Below, piece by piece: positions 41,390 to 54,590 of a DNA stretch of 64,000 nucleotides. Position numbers and translations under genes: made by a program. The notes under the pieces are model-generated. The model made no database searches. It saw nothing but the letters and a program-made list of their open reading frames with translations, and was not told where the DNA came from. This DNA comes from Glycine soja (taxonomy: Eukaryota; Streptophyta; Magnoliopsida; Fabales; Fabaceae). Within the stretch, counting starts at the first letter, position 1, and each line of letters begins with the position of its first letter. The stretch is from the NCBI RefSeq assembly GCF_004193775.1, contig NC_041019.1:12014204-12078203 (forward strand). Direction: 5' to 3'.

Positions 41390-41596
41390 TAGGGGTGTTC
41401 ACGGATATGAGTCACCCGCAAACCTGAATTGATCCAAATCAATCTGAATAGTTTTGGTTTGATCATTTATGTATTTGGGTTAAAATTGAACCGAATTGAT
41501 CAAAATCGTTCATGTACGGATTGGGTCACGGGTTTAGTTTATAGATTCGTTGACCCGTTGAACCGATCTGTGAATCTGTAATTAAAATATAAATTT

Positions 41597-41654
<58 letters not shown>

Positions 41655-44600
41655 TAAAAACTAAAAAATAATTTGACAATCAAGGAAGGTGTGGTAATGT
41701 ATTATTTCCTTTAATTTTTTTTATTAAAATAGTAAAAATTTAATAAGTTGAGGGATAAATCCACCTCATTACTGCAAGAAGCCAAGAACATGTGATAAAT
41801 GTTTTTTTATATAATTAAAATTTATGATAAATAACTTATATTGTGATATAAGATTAATTTTAACAATTGATAATTTTTTTTAAAAAAAATTGAAATTAAA
41901 CTTAAAAAAATGGAAAGGATAGAAAGAGATAACAAAAATCCATAAAAAAAAAATGTTAGCTGAAGATTTTTTTAAATAAAAATACTTTCGTTAAAAAATA
42001 ACTCATAAAATTGGTCTAATTATTATCCTATTTTTTTATATATAACAATAATTAATTTTAAAAGATTTTCTTGTGTTGGGATAAAATCAACTCTTTTTTC
42101 TTACATAGGGCTAAAATTTGAATTTAACCTAATGTTTGAATACTTATAAAAATCATTCAAATCCAGGCTAAAAGGAGAACCTACTCTCTGTTGTGTTGTG
42201 TCGTGTCACTTTGCTTCTTAGTCAGCAGTTAACAATCCCTTCACTTCACAACAAATCATATTTCATACTTCTTTAAATTCACTTCCGACTCTCGAATTTT
42301 CTTTACCAACCAACATAATTAACAACTCTTTTTATGTACCACTTATGTTTTATTGTGTTTTGTGCGTGTCTCTTATTTTTATAAATATTACTAAAACTCT
42401 ATGTGGTATCAAAGTAACTATTATGATTAGATTATTGAGATTCATATTTGTTGATTTGTTTGATGCTCAGATAAAATTTGATTATTTTTTTCTAATTTAC
42501 ATGAACCCTAATTTAGTTTTTGGAAAAATATATTACGTTGATATGAATATTTATCCAGAACAAGATTTTTTTTTTATCAAGATGTGGTTATTTTATTTTG
42601 AGCGGCAGCATTCCAAATCAATAGCATAGTTTTTTATTCTCTAGAATTGATTTATCTATCTAGATCGTATATTGTTTTATTTATTTTGAGTTTGATTCTT
42701 AGAATGATTTCCTGGAGGGCATTAGCAGTTAGCATGAGGTTTTGGGAATTAAATAAAAAAGTTGAAATCAATGTGAAATTCTCTAATAAAGGTGTAAATT
42801 GTGTAATGTTTTAGTGTGGATAGGTTCTTTAGACTTTGCAAATGAGACAATGGGAAAAGAAGAGTGGTACATGGAGTTTTAATTATCCATTTCCAATTCC
42901 ACCAATTAGCACTCTCTTTCCATGTCATACTCAAAGTCCATCATAGTAAGAAGCTCCTTCACAACCACAAGGACATAAAACTCCACCACAACAAAGGCAA
43001 GGACAACAACTTGAATCTGCACAAGCAGAGGTAAAACAAAAAAAAAACTGTTGGACCCCTTTCTAATGTTTGGGAATATTTTATTAAGAAGGAAGATGAT
43101 AGAGCTTATTGTAAGTATGGTAATGCATCATATGCAGCAACTAGTTCTATCTATGGAATCTCTAACTTGAGAAGACATGTGTTCCAACAATGTAAGAAAA
43201 ACCCACACAGCCAGGTTGATAAAAAACAAAAGACAATTGTTTTTGGAAGTGGTAGTGAGAGTGACCCTAATAAAGTTAGTATGAAAGTTGTTGATTTTAA
43301 TCAAGAGTAGACTCTAATAGCTCTTGCAAAGATGATGATTATTGATGAACTTACCTTTAAGTTTGTTGAAAATGAAAGGTTTAGGAAATTCATGGAAGAT
43401 GCTCAACCTAAATTTTAAATTCCTTCTCGTGTCACTATTATTAGATATTGCATGCGTTTAATGATGAAAAGGAGAAAGAGAAACATGTGTTGTCTGCAAA
43501 TAAATAAATGGTTTCACTTACTATGGATACTTGGACGTCAATTCAAAATATGAATTACATCTTTGTGACAACTCATTACATTGATGAAGGGTGAGAGTTG
43601 AATAAAAAAAATTAAAATTTTGTTTGATTTCTTACCACAAAGGTGAAACCATAGGGATAACCCTAGAGAATTGTTTAAAAGGATGGGGGATTTCAAAAGT
43701 TTGTTGTGTAACCGTAGATAATGCAAGTGCTAATAACTTGGTTATTTCATATTTAACTAGAGCATTGAGTGTTTGGAATGGACATACTTTGTTGAATGGA
43801 GAGTTCATGCATATATGATATTTTACTCATATTTTGAATGATGTTGAATGGAGAGTTCATGCATACTTTTTTGAATGGAGAGTTCATGCATATGTGAGGT
43901 GAAAAAAATGAATTAAATAGGTATTTGGAGATGATGTTGAAAATGACCACAACTGAGTTTGACATTTTGAATTGGTGGAAATTGAAAACATCCGAATATT
44001 ATATTCTTTCCTATATGGCTAGAGATATATTGACTATTCTTGCATATATTGTATCATCTGAGTCTGCATTTAGTACACGAGATAGAATTTTAGATTTATT
44101 TCATAGTTCCTTGAGTCTCACTACTGTTGAAATTCTCATTTGTGTCCAAAATTGGCTTAGATCTACTAAGCAAAATGTTAATGACTTGCAAGTTGAAATA
44201 AATGAAGCAGAAAAGATTGAATCAGGTGTGTAATCTCTTATTTCATTTTTTACATTTGTATAAAATATCAATTAATTTGTGTGCTAATAGGATTGTGCTT
44301 AAATTTTTAAAATTATTTTATTTGACTTTAAATACCATAAGTATTGGAACTCTAGTTGAGACTACTAGTATTGAAACTTCTTAAAGTATTACTTTCAGGT
44401 ACATTGTTATTTGTTTCACTTTTTTCATATTTATTTTTTTCTACTATGTTTATAACATTAATGGAACATATTTTGTTTATTTGTTTCAGCAAATCTGGTT
44501 GCAACAAATGTGATTGTAGCAAATCTGGTTGCAAGAAATTAGTTTATAGAAAATGATTGTATTTCAGATTATTATAGTAAATCCCGTTAAAGAATATTTT

Positions 44601-44917
44601 GTTTTAATTTGTATTAGTCTATTTTAGAATATTATGTTGATGGTGTTAAATAAATCAATTATACTACTTTCAGACATTTGATAATATTGTGTTAATTGTA
44701 TTAAATATTTGAAAGAATCATGATATAAAATAGTAGTTCTGAAAAAAAACAACCAAATTTAAACGGGTAATCTGTTGGCCTGAACTGAATCAAACCGTTC
44801 ATGAATGAGTAGGGTCAGGTTGGGTTAAAAAAATTATGAAAACCGAATCAAATCGAACTGATCAAATTTGATTGGATTGAGTCTTAAATTTGATCAAAAC
44901 CAGTCCAAACACCCCTA
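41390..44917 (+). mobile_element. hAT transposon, full length, 3528 bp, disabled
   Basis: The ends are perfect 10-bp inverted repeats, TAGGGGTGTT (41390-41399) and AACACCCCTA (44908-44917). They are flanked by a perfect 8-bp duplication CAAATATA (41382-41389 and 44918-44925). Subterminal regions share GTTCATG/CATGAACGG and ACCCGTTT-like motifs. It carries a degenerate transposase gene and a (TA)n tract at 41602-41649. The intact duplication points to a comparatively recent insertion, yet the gene is riddled with stops, so it was probably moved by a relative's transposase. Confidence 0.9.
43050..44233 (+). pseudogene. hAT transposase pseudogene (BED finger to hATC dimerisation domain)
   Basis: Reading through stops I see a BED-type zinc-finger region (VWEYFIKKEDDRAYCKYG, NLRRHVFQQC) in which the second cysteine is Gly, then TMDTWTSIQNMNYIFVTTHY, then VTVDNASANN of the catalytic core, then the hATC dimerisation block (LAYIVSSESAFSTRDRILD) at 43925-44233. 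The region between is deleted and replaced by three copies of a 22-bp unit (43792, 43843, 43871). In-frame stops occur at about 43309 and 43418, among others. Confidence 0.85.
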
Positions 44918-46642
44918 CAAATATACTCTTAAACTAATTTTAGGAAGATAGGAAACTTTTTAAATGAGGGTATATTGAAACTAAAAATTTCAAAGAAAAA
45001 GAAAAACTAAAACTAGATTTTCAAACTAAAATTTAGTTTTAAAAAAAAATACAACTAAAAATTACTCCAAATGAGCTAGATGATTACGCATGCACGTGCT
45101 AGATGATGCTTGAAGACTATGGTATAAAACAAATCTAAATAGTTTAGCTAATTTTGCTCAATATTTATGTTTAGGCATATGCACGTGCTAGATGATGCTT
45201 GAAGACTTAGGCTATAAGGATCAAAGGAGTAACTTATGAAAAAGGTGCCGACTTGAATAATGAAATGAAACATTGACGTTCGTTGGCCATGGAAAGCTAT
45301 TATAAATTTACAATGTAGTAACTTAAGAAAAAGGTACTTGTCACAAGGAACAGTTTTCCAATATTAGGACAGAATGACTGAATGATTATCACAGGGTAAT
45401 AAGGAAAATGACATGTAGGAATAAAATTCTGTGAAAGAGTAGCGAGATCATGAACTTGAAGTGATGGAACACAGTTTTTTTACCATGATGGTGTAGTATT
45501 TTGCAAGTGAAGATAGCTAGTTTATTATTTTGGACGCAAATAGTAATTTTCCTAACACAACAATACATATATATATCTTGCCATAAATTTTTTACCAGAA
45601 TGATGCTAACTCAACCGTGACTCAAGTGATAGATTATTTATCTGAAAAGGTACATGCAATCTCAATCCTTCAAAAAGACCAAGAGATCGTGCCCATAACA
45701 ACCCATCTTCTATTCTTAAATTTCCACCCCAATTGCCAATAATGCCAGCTCATGACAAATAACGGGTTTCAGTGTTTCACACGTGCATTCTCATGATGCT
45801 TTTAATCATTGCCCTCTAGAAAGAACTTCAATCGCAGGCCCAACAAAGGCAACAACCACTATTTCACACCTTGGTCCCTATATACACTTAAGCCTAAAAA
45901 TAGTTAGTGTAATCAAATGGTTTCTTAAAACTTCAAAGCAGTGAACATAAGTGTCCTAAGTAAGATATATAGGTAACAGGAATTCACCAATGAAATCATA
46001 ATTTGATTAGGTTCAAACAATAAGCGATTTCCTCAGTTTCACTCAAGCCAAAAATTCACGGTTTGGTCCAACAATATATAATGGCTTCATGAAGTGTATA
46101 CAAACTTGCTACCTCTGGCCAAAAGCTTGGTGACCCAGAAATGCACTAATTCAACTATAGCACGATTCTTAATACCAATTTCCTCAGTCTCACTTTATTC
46201 AGATTCATGGTGTAAATTTTTTTTATACATCGTGATTATTTAGTTCTCTCATCATAAATCATTCAATAGAATCATAATTGCATGAATTAGAACACCAAAA
46301 TAATGAGACACTTCATGGTATTCAACGCTTGAAGTCATTGTTCTTCAAGCACTTGAGTCCTTTTTAATGCTCTTCCAATTCACTTGAATGCATTTGAATG
46401 CTCTTGAAGTAACTTTAATTATAAGATATGATTTAATTTTCCTCTTCTTCTTTCTTAACTTTACTGGGTAATTAACCTAAAAAAAACTTTAATGGGTTAG
46501 TAGTAGAATCATAAAATTCGGTCATCTATATGTCCAAGACATATATTTGTAGAGATAGTAAAGAAGGGACCTGTTCATTCACGTCTCTTCGTTAACAGTC
46601 ATATTTGTTTAAACTATAGTCTTTCATGTAGAGTAGTACAAT
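44918..46642. other. Intergenic sequence without recognised genes
   Basis: A 26-bp block GCACGTGCTAGATGATGCTT GAAGAC occurs twice (about 45093 and 45183). Otherwise I see no gene or clear element. Confidence 0.35.
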
Positions 46643-46921
46643 CAGGCATGGATCCAGACGTATAAAAGGGGGGAGGTCAAATTTTTTTAAAATAATTATT
46701 TAAATATTTAATATCTAATAAATAATAAATTTAACAAAAATATTTACTATTAATTTTATATGTGAAACCAGAGATATGATCTTAGAAGAAAATTAAGTAA
46801 ATATTAACTAACAACTTTTTTTAATACAATTACCTTTATTAGTGTTTTTTTAAAAAAAAATTGTCATATGCATAGGTCCTAAGGGGTTGGGGAAGGGCTT
46901 CCCCCCCTTGATCTACCCTTG
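46643..46921. mobile_element. Possible hAT-type MITE with GC-rich ends
   Basis: The ends CAGGCATGGATCCAGACG and its imperfect complement CTTGATCTACCCTTG resemble the CAGGGGCGGATCCAG termini of common plant hAT repeats. G-runs and C-runs lie just inside (AAAGGGGGGAGG; GGGCTTCCCCCCC). The 8-bp flanks agree only in part (AGTACAAT against GTTGTAAT). Confidence 0.45.
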
Positions 46922-46963
46922 GTTGTAATGGATCTCTTATCAAAGTTCCATTCAACTACATTC

Positions 46964-47327
46964 TGTTAGAAAAAAATATATTAAATAACATGATAATGTG
47001 ACTCATGCGAATTAATGACCTAAACTTGATTTAATAAAATAAAGGGACCTATTGGCAAATATGAAAAGTTAATAAACCTATGGGAAGTTAATAAACTTCT
47101 AATAATTAATTTGATGGAAGTTTGTCAGTAAAAGACAAAGGGTTCTATCTCTGCTATAAGAGTTTTTTTCCTCTAATTACCCATCAAGAACGTGAGAGGA
47201 AAATAAAAGAAGGAAAGAGATAGATTGAGACAAAGAAGATTGAAGAACTTATGTCTTTCATGGATCAAGGTAAGTTCTACTTACTTTCAAACTGTATGAG
47301 AGAATCATAGATTCTAAGATCCTTACA
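46964..47327 (+). repeat. 5' LTR of the copia element
   Basis: Begins TGTTAGAAAAAAATAT and ends GATCCTTACA. The sequence after it (ATATGTAATAG) does not match the usual initiator-tRNA primer site, so the primer is unclear. Confidence 0.92.
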
Positions 47328-47872
47328 ATATGTAATAGATTCATTGAATATAAATGTATGGAATGCCCTGAATCCAATTTTTGAATGTCTTGAATTGAAA
47401 TTCAATATCTCTCTCTTACATCAATTTCAATTCAAAATTGGATCAAGTAATTTGGATTAAATGTATGATAGATTTGTAATCACCAAAGTGGTCAAATCTT
47501 TATGTTTTGTTTAATTCCAAATTAGTGACAATTTTATTTCAATTACCCATAGAAGGAATGCTAAATTATAGATTATTGGTTTATGGGTTAATTGAAGTTC
47601 ATTATTATAGGACATTTATGGATCATCCAAAGGTTGATTAGTTGTTCTTATAATTTATGGATATGACTATTGGTAGTATGTATGCATTATTAGTTTTATT
47701 TATATATCCAAAGATAATAAGTATTTTTAATTAATGCATATGCCTTACTAAATAATGTTAAAATTATTAGCATCGGTATGTTTCTTTGTGTATTAATGTA
47801 TCACCCAAAGGAGATCATTAGTATACATAGAATGTTTGTATGTTGTTTGAATATGTATTGTATGTTTAATTT

Positions 47873-48822
47873 ATGACTCAAAGTATTAATGTTAAGCATG
47901 TGTTAATTGCAGTATCCTTTCCTGTATCTTTGCATTCTCTTGGTATGTTTGTTCTGATTTTTAATGGGTTAAAATTCTCTTATTGGAGCGAACAAGTCCA
48001 ATTTCACTTAGGTGTGTTGGATCTTGATTTGGCTCTTCAAGTTGAAAAACCTGCTGCTACTACTGATGCTAGTAGCAATGAAGAGAAAACCCATTAAAGA
48101 CCTGGGAAAAGTCAAATAGAATTTGTTTGATGCTTATGCACATGAGCATAGCAAATAACATTAAGTCCGCTCTTCTCAAAACTGAAAGTGCAGAAGAATT
48201 TATAAAATCTGTGGAAGAGCACTCCCAAACTACTGATAAGTCTCTTGCTGGGACATTAATGAGTACTTTAATCACCATGAAGTTTGATGGTTCTCATACT
48301 ATGCATGAACATGTCATTGAGATGACAAATATTGCAGCAAAACTTAAGTCTCTTGGAAGGGTGATGGATGAAAATTTCCTTGTGCAGTTCATTTTGAACT
48401 CATTATCGTCTGAGTATGGTGCCTTCCAAATGAACTATAATACCATGAAAGACAAATGGAACGTGCATGAATTGCATAGTATGTTAGTTCAGGAGGAAAC
48501 CAAACTTAAGAATCAAGGAAACCACTCTTTTCGTTATGTGAATAATCAGGGAGTTGGAAAGAAAGTCAATAAGAAACATGGAAAGGACAAATGACCATTA
48601 AAGATTGTTGAGTCCTCTACTAAGATCCAGAAGAAAAATGACAAATGTCATTTCTGTGGGAAATCTAGACATTTCCAGATGAACTGCCCAAAATGTAAAG
48701 CTTGGTTAGAAAAGAAAGGTGAGCATAATGCATATGTATGTTTTGAATCAAATTTAACTGAAGTTCCCCATAATACTTGGTGGATTGATTCTGGATGTAC
48801 AACTCATGTTTCTAATATGATG
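47873..48822 (+). pseudogene. Copia gag, zinc knuckle and protease start
   Basis: Gag runs 47873-48097, then shifts frame and continues 48127-48594 (UBN2-type: EFIKSVEEHSQTTDKSLAGT, FILNSLSSEYGAFQMNY). A CCHC zinc knuckle follows (CHFCGKSRHFQMNC, about 48646-48687). The aspartic protease begins with TWWIDSGCTTHVSN and is cut by a TAG at 48823. Stops and a frameshift make it non-functional. Confidence 0.88.
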
Positions 48823-48872
48823 TAGGGATTCCTTACAACCCAAACCATAAACCCAAATGAGAAGTTTGCTTC

Positions 48873-51800
48873 ATGGGGAATAGAGTAAAAGTTCTAGTGG
48901 AAGCTGTTGGGACTTATCGTTTAATCCTTGACACTAGATTTCATTTAGACATATTCGATACTTTTTATGTACCTAGTATTTATAGGAATTTAGTTTCTTT
49001 GTCTAAACTTAATGTTGTTGGATATTCTTTTAGGTTTGGGAATGGTTGTTTCAGTTTGTATAAACATACTTGTATGATTGGATCTGGTACACTTTATGAT
49101 GGTTTATATAAATTAAATCTTGATAATTTATATGTTGAAACTCTTATGACCTTGCATCATAATGTTGGCACTAAACGTAGTTTAGCGAATGAATGTTCTA
49201 CTTACTTGTGGCATAAACGTTTGGGATACATTTCCAAAGAAAGGATGCAAAGATTAGTAAAGAATGAAATCCTTTCAAATTTGGATTTTACAGATCTGAA
49301 TGTATGTGTGGATTGTATTAAAGGCAAACAAACAAAATACACAAAGAAAGGAGTCACAAGAAGTACTCAACTTCTTGAAATTATACACACTGATATATGT
49401 GGACCTTTTGATGTAAATTATTTCAATAAAGAAAAGTACTTTATCACTTTTATTGATGATTTTTCACGTTATGTGTATGTCTATTTATTGCATGAGAAAT
49501 CTCAAGCAGTGGATGCCTTAGAAATTTTTATAAATGAAGTGGAAAGGAAATTAAACAAAAAGGTGAAAATTGTCAGATCAGATAGAGGTGGTGAGTATTA
49601 TGGAAGATATAATGAAAGTGGACAACATCCTGGTCCATTTGCTAAGTTCCTTGAAAGGTGTGGTATTTGTGTTCAATGCACAATGCCAGGTACACCACAA
49701 CAAAATGGTGTGTCAGAAAGGCGTAATTGAACCTTAATGGATATGGTTAGGAGCATGTTAAGTAATTAATCTTTACTTGTATCATTGTGGATGTATGCTT
49801 TAAAAATTGTCATGTATTTGTTGAACAAGGTTCCTAGTAAGGCAGTTCAAAAGACACCTTTTGAACTGTGGACAGGTAGGAAACTCAGTTTGAGACACTT
49901 ACATTTTTGGGGTTGTCAGGAAGAAATTAGAATATATAATCCGCAAGAAAAGAAAGTAGATGCAAGAACAATCAGTGGATATTTCATTGGTTATCCAGTA
50001 AAATCAAAAGGGTATATATTTTATTGTCCTACCCATAGTACAAGAATTGTTGAAACTGGAAATGTCAGGTTCATTGAGAATGGTGAAACCAGTGGGAGTG
50101 AAGCTTCACAAAATGTGGAGATTAAGGAAGTTAGAGTACAAGTTCCTTTAACTAGTGCTTCTACTTCAAGAATTGTTGTTCCTTATACTGTTGAACCACA
50201 CAACAATCAATAATAACAACAAATTAATGACCCTGAGGTTAACAATGAACCTATAGTAGAACAATCACAAGAAATAGTATTAAGAAGATCTCAAAGAGAA
50301 AGGAGATCTGCTATTTCGAATGACTATGTGATTCATCTACAAGAATCAGAAAATGACTTAAGCATTGATAATGATCCAGTTTCATTTTCAGAAGCCATTA
50401 ATGGTGATGATTCTGGAAAATGGTTAGATGCTATGAAATATGAGCTTAAATCAATGGCACAAAATGGTGTATGGGATCTTGTGGAATTGCCTGAAGGATG
50501 CAAGAGTGTTGGGTGTAAGACACAAGGCTCGACTTGTTGCTAAAGGTTTTACTAAAAAAAATGACATTGATTATAAGGAAATATGTTCTCTAGTTTCTAA
50601 GAAAGATTCTTTTAGGATTATCATGGCACTAGTAGCTCATTATGATCTTGAGTTGCATCAAATGGATGTTAAAACTGCCTTTTTGAATGGGAATTTAAAG
50701 GAAGATATTTATATGGACCAACCAATGGGGTTCATTGAAGAAGGAAAGGAACACATGGTGTGTAAACTTAAGAAATCAATATATGGACTTAAACAGGCTT
50801 CCCGACAATGGTATCGTAAGTTCAATGATATTATTACGTCCTTTGGATTTAAGGAAAACACTGTTGATCGGTGTATATATTTGAAGGTCACTGGGAGCAA
50901 ATTTATATTTCTTATTCTGTATGTTGATGACATTTTGCTTGCAACTAATGATCTTGGTCATTAAGTGAGACTAAGAAGTTTCTCTCTAATAACTTTGAAA
51001 TGAAGGATATGGATGAGGCAGGCTATGTGATGGGAATAGAAATATTCCGTGATAGATCACAAGGACTATTAGGCTTGTCTCAGAAATCATATATTAATAA
51101 AGTTTTAGAGAGATTTAGAATGGATAAATGTTCAACATCTCCCATTCCAATACAGAAAAGAGACAAATTTAGTCTCATGCAATGTCCAAAGAATGATCTA
51201 GAACAAAAAAAAATGAAAAATATCCCTTATGCATTTGTTGTTGGGAGTCTGATGTATGCTCAAACATGCACAAGGCCAGATATTAGCTTTGCAGTTGGTA
51301 TGCTTGGTAGATACCAAAGTAATCCAGGATTGGATCATTGGAAAGCTGCAAAGAAAGTCTTAAGATACTTGCAAGAGACAAAGGATCACATGCTTACTTA
51401 TAGGAGATCTGGTCATCTTGAGGTGATTGGATATACATATTCAAATTTTTCTGGTTGTATAGATACAAGAAAGTCTACATTTGGTTATATGTATCTTTTA
51501 GCCGGAGGAGTGATTTCATGGAAAAGTGCAAAGCAGTCAATCGTTGTTGCATCCACCATGGAGGTAGAATTTGTGGCATGCTTTGAGGCCATAATTTAGG
51601 CTAGTTGGTTGCGGAATTTTATTTCAGGACTTGGAGTAGTTAACAGTATTGTCAAGCCGCTAAAAATTTATTGTGATAATACCGCAACTATCTTCTTTTC
51701 TAAAAATGACAAGTATTCTAAAGGTGCTAAGCATATGGAATTGAAATATTTTGTCGTTAAAGAAGAAGTTCAGAAACATAGAGTGTCAATAAAACATATT

Positions 51801-51905
51801 AGCACTAATCTAATGATTGTTGACCCTTTAACAAAAGGATTACCGCCCAAAGTATTTACTAGTCATGTAGTGAATATGGGCATTATTTCTGCTAGTGAAT
51901 GTTGA
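48873..51905 (+). pseudogene. Copia pol: gag-pre-integrase, integrase, reverse transcriptase, RNase H
   Basis: Segments 48873-49730 (WHKRLGYISKERM; integrase with IIHTDICGPF, IVRSDRGGEYYG and GTPQQNGVSERRN supplying the D,D,E residues), 49785-50213, 50328-50964 (reverse transcriptase, QMDVKTAFLNGNLKEDIYM and LYVDDILLATND) and 51000-51905 (RNase H, with CIDTRKSTFGYMY and IYCDNTATIFFSKN). Stops at 49728, 49768, 50211, 50962 and 51597 and a frameshift near 50510 separate them. Confidence 0.9.
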
Positions 51906-51906
51906 A

Positions 51907-51908
<2 letters not shown>

Positions 51909-51962
<54 letters not shown>
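51909..51962. repeat. (ATT)n microsatellite between pol and the 3' LTR
   Basis: About 18 repeats of ATT begin just after the pol stop codon. Confidence 0.95.
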
Positions 51963-51966
<4 letters not shown>

Positions 51967-52339
51967 CTATTTGACACTTTGAGCTCATTATTGTGTAAGT
52001 TTCTGAAATTTGTGTTTTCTACTTTATGTGTATATGCATGCAAATTATGATGTGGAAAACATATTATGTTTTTGTTAATGAAAGAATGGCTTTTGTTTGA
52101 ACCCATTATGAACTTCTCATTTTACAATCATATTAAAGAGAAGGATAATATAGTAGTACATGGAAGAGAATATGTTGATTAAATACATGTAACCGCCATG
52201 ATTCTTATTGTTTTTTGTCTTTAATTATGATTAATGATGGAGTCAATTTTTCTAAAGTCTTTAAATGTGCATTATGATTTATGTAATTATTAAATCATGA
52301 AGTGTCATGGCATCACAAGAGTCAAGTCAAGTAGGAGAA

Positions 52340-52702
52340 TGTTAGAAAAAAATATATTAAATAACATGATGATGTGACTCATGTGAATTAAGGGTTTGAA
52401 CTTGATTTAATAAAATAAAGGGATCTATTGCCAAATATGGGAAGTTAATAAAGTTATAAGAAGTTAATAAACTTCTGATAACTAACTTGATGGAAGTTTG
52501 TTAATAAAAGGCAAAGGGTCTATCTCTGTCATAAGAGTGTTTTTTCCTCTAATTACCCATTAAGAACGTGAGAGAAAAATAAAAGAAGAAAAAAGATAAA
52601 TTGAGACAAAGAAGATTGAAGAACTTATGTCTTTCATGAATAAGGTAAATTCTACTTACTTTTAAACTGTATGAGAGAATCATAGATTCTAAGATCATTA
52701 CA
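52340..52702 (+). repeat. 3' LTR of the copia element
   Basis: Begins TGTTAGAAAAAAATAT and ends GATCATTACA. Homologous to the 5' LTR along its full length. Confidence 0.92.
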
Positions 52703-53555
52703 TATTCGAAATCTATAACTAACCACAATATTATGAATATTCAAAGACAATGATAAAGCTTGCGGAAAAGGTCGGAAGGACTAATATATAGGTTTACTAA
52801 CACACTTATTTTTTTTTTAGTATGAGTATATATGTACAAGAAACATTATTATTTTTTTATTTATATACAAAGATTATTTGTGTGAGAATACAATAAAAAA
52901 AATACATGAATTTTTCAATGAATTTTTAAGGAAATAATTTTTTAAATTATAGCAAGAATTACTTAAAATGTTTGTAGAAAAATTGAAAAAAAAATATACA
53001 AGAAATGAAAGTTCAAGTTGTATAGGTTTTCCCATACCAAAATAAGGATATAAAAGTCAAGCATAAATGCGTTTGAGAAATGCAAAAGAATAGTTCTATA
53101 TTATAAAAAGACAATTAATTAATGAAATAGTTAGTGTATAAAATTAAAGTGTTATTAAATTAATGATAAGGAATAATATTATCAAAATAAAAATTTTAAT
53201 GCAATAAATATAAATTTGTCAGTAATAATAATAATGATAATAAAGATAATTAAAAATTACCTTTGTTGTGCTCTTTAATGACTAAAAATTTACAAATCAA
53301 AATTTGCTCTTTTAATGACGTAAAATCATTAAAAATATTATAACAAAACTTATTAGTGCCGACTAAAACTATAAATAGCTATAATAATTATATTTATACA
53401 AGAATATGTTTAGCAAAAACTCTTTTTATTTTAAGAAAATGGAATTATAAATTTGTATTTACAACATCTATATACCTGAATTATCAAAAACTGAAAGTTG
53501 GTTAATGATCACAAAACTACTTGAAAAAGTCATGTATTTTTTTTTTTTTAATTTT
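52703..53555. other. AT-rich intergenic sequence
   Basis: No gene or element recognised. Confidence 0.35.
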
Positions 53556-53814
53556 AATCAACAGAAAACAAACACGTGTAAATACCCATTAAAAGAATAT
53601 CATGGTGGAAAATTAAAAAAAAATAACAAAAATCTAAAATTAAAAAATTAGGAAAACAGAAATGTTATTGCCTCCTGCTCTCTTTCTCTCCCTCTCATGA
53701 TCACGTCTTCGCTTTCTCTCGTTCTCACGGTCATGTTTTTTCTGTCATCTCTCTCTCACGACGATCATGTGTGACTTCCTCCACTCTCATGGTATCACAA
53801 CATCGGGCACTGTT

Positions 53815-54590
53815 TGTTACGCCTTTTCCTATTCACTTACGTTATATCTTAATTTTTTCCCACAGCTTTTCTTCTCCTAATTTTTATTTTAATTATCACG
53901 ATTACCTCTAACTGAAACCGCACAACACGTGATTATCCAAATAAAAATTAAGGGAAATAAAATTTTAAGGAAAAAATTGTAGTAAAAAATAATAAAGTAG
54001 AGAAGGTAAAGATTGTCGGAATAAATAAAAATTAAGATATCACATAAGTGACTAACACATTCTTTTCCTGTTCACTCAAGTATATCTTAAAATTTTGTTT
54101 GTTTCCACTACTGTTTCTATTCTTTCTAATCTTGATTTTTTTTATATTGTGTATTTTCTCTTTATTTAAATTTTGATTATAACAATACACCAGTGATCAT
54201 CAAAATTTAAATTAAAGAAAGAGAAATTACAAGAAAAAAAAATCAAAGAAGATCGAAATTGTGGAAACAAACAGAAATTAAGGTATAAAATGAGTGAATG
54301 CAACACATTAATAAAAAACATTATTGTTCATCGCCTTTTCCTATTCACTGAGGTTATACTTTAGTTTTTGTTTGTTTTCACAATCTTTACCTTTTCCCAA
54401 TTTTTTTGTTTTGTATAGTTTTTTTTACTCATTTTTATTTCGACAATCATGATTATATTTACCCAAAGTTGCATAACTCGTGATTGTCGAATTAAAAATT
54501 AAGAAAAAAAACTATGAAAAACATCAAAATAAGAGAAGACAGAGATCGTGGGGACAAGCAAAAATTAAGGTATAACCTAAGTGAATATAT
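53815..54590. repeat. Three tandem ~250-bp fold-back units
   Basis: Each unit starts with CTTTTCCTATTCACT-like sequence followed by TTATACTTTAGTTTTTG-like sequence, and ends with its inverse (AAAATTAAGGTATAACCTAA GTGAAT). The units are about 53821-54058, 54058-54300 and 54331-54590. Each centre carries a smaller inverted pair (ATCACGAT ... CGTGATT). The block is enclosed by another inverted pair, TATCACAACATCGGGCAC (about 53792-53809) and GTGCCCGATATTGTGATA (about 54630-54647). Confidence 0.72.

Larger units (their letters stand above)
46964..52702 (+). mobile_element. Full-length Ty1/copia retrotransposon, inactive
   Basis: LTRs 46964-47327 (364 bp) and 52340-52702 (363 bp) bracket gag and pol in copia order (gag, protease, integrase, reverse transcriptase, RNase H). 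The 5-bp flanks CATTC and TATTC match at four of five positions. A purine-rich tract (AGTAGGAGAA) precedes the 3' LTR. By hand count the LTRs differ at about 36 positions (about 90% identity), so it is old, in keeping with many stops and frameshifts. Most differences are transitions. Confidence 0.92.
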
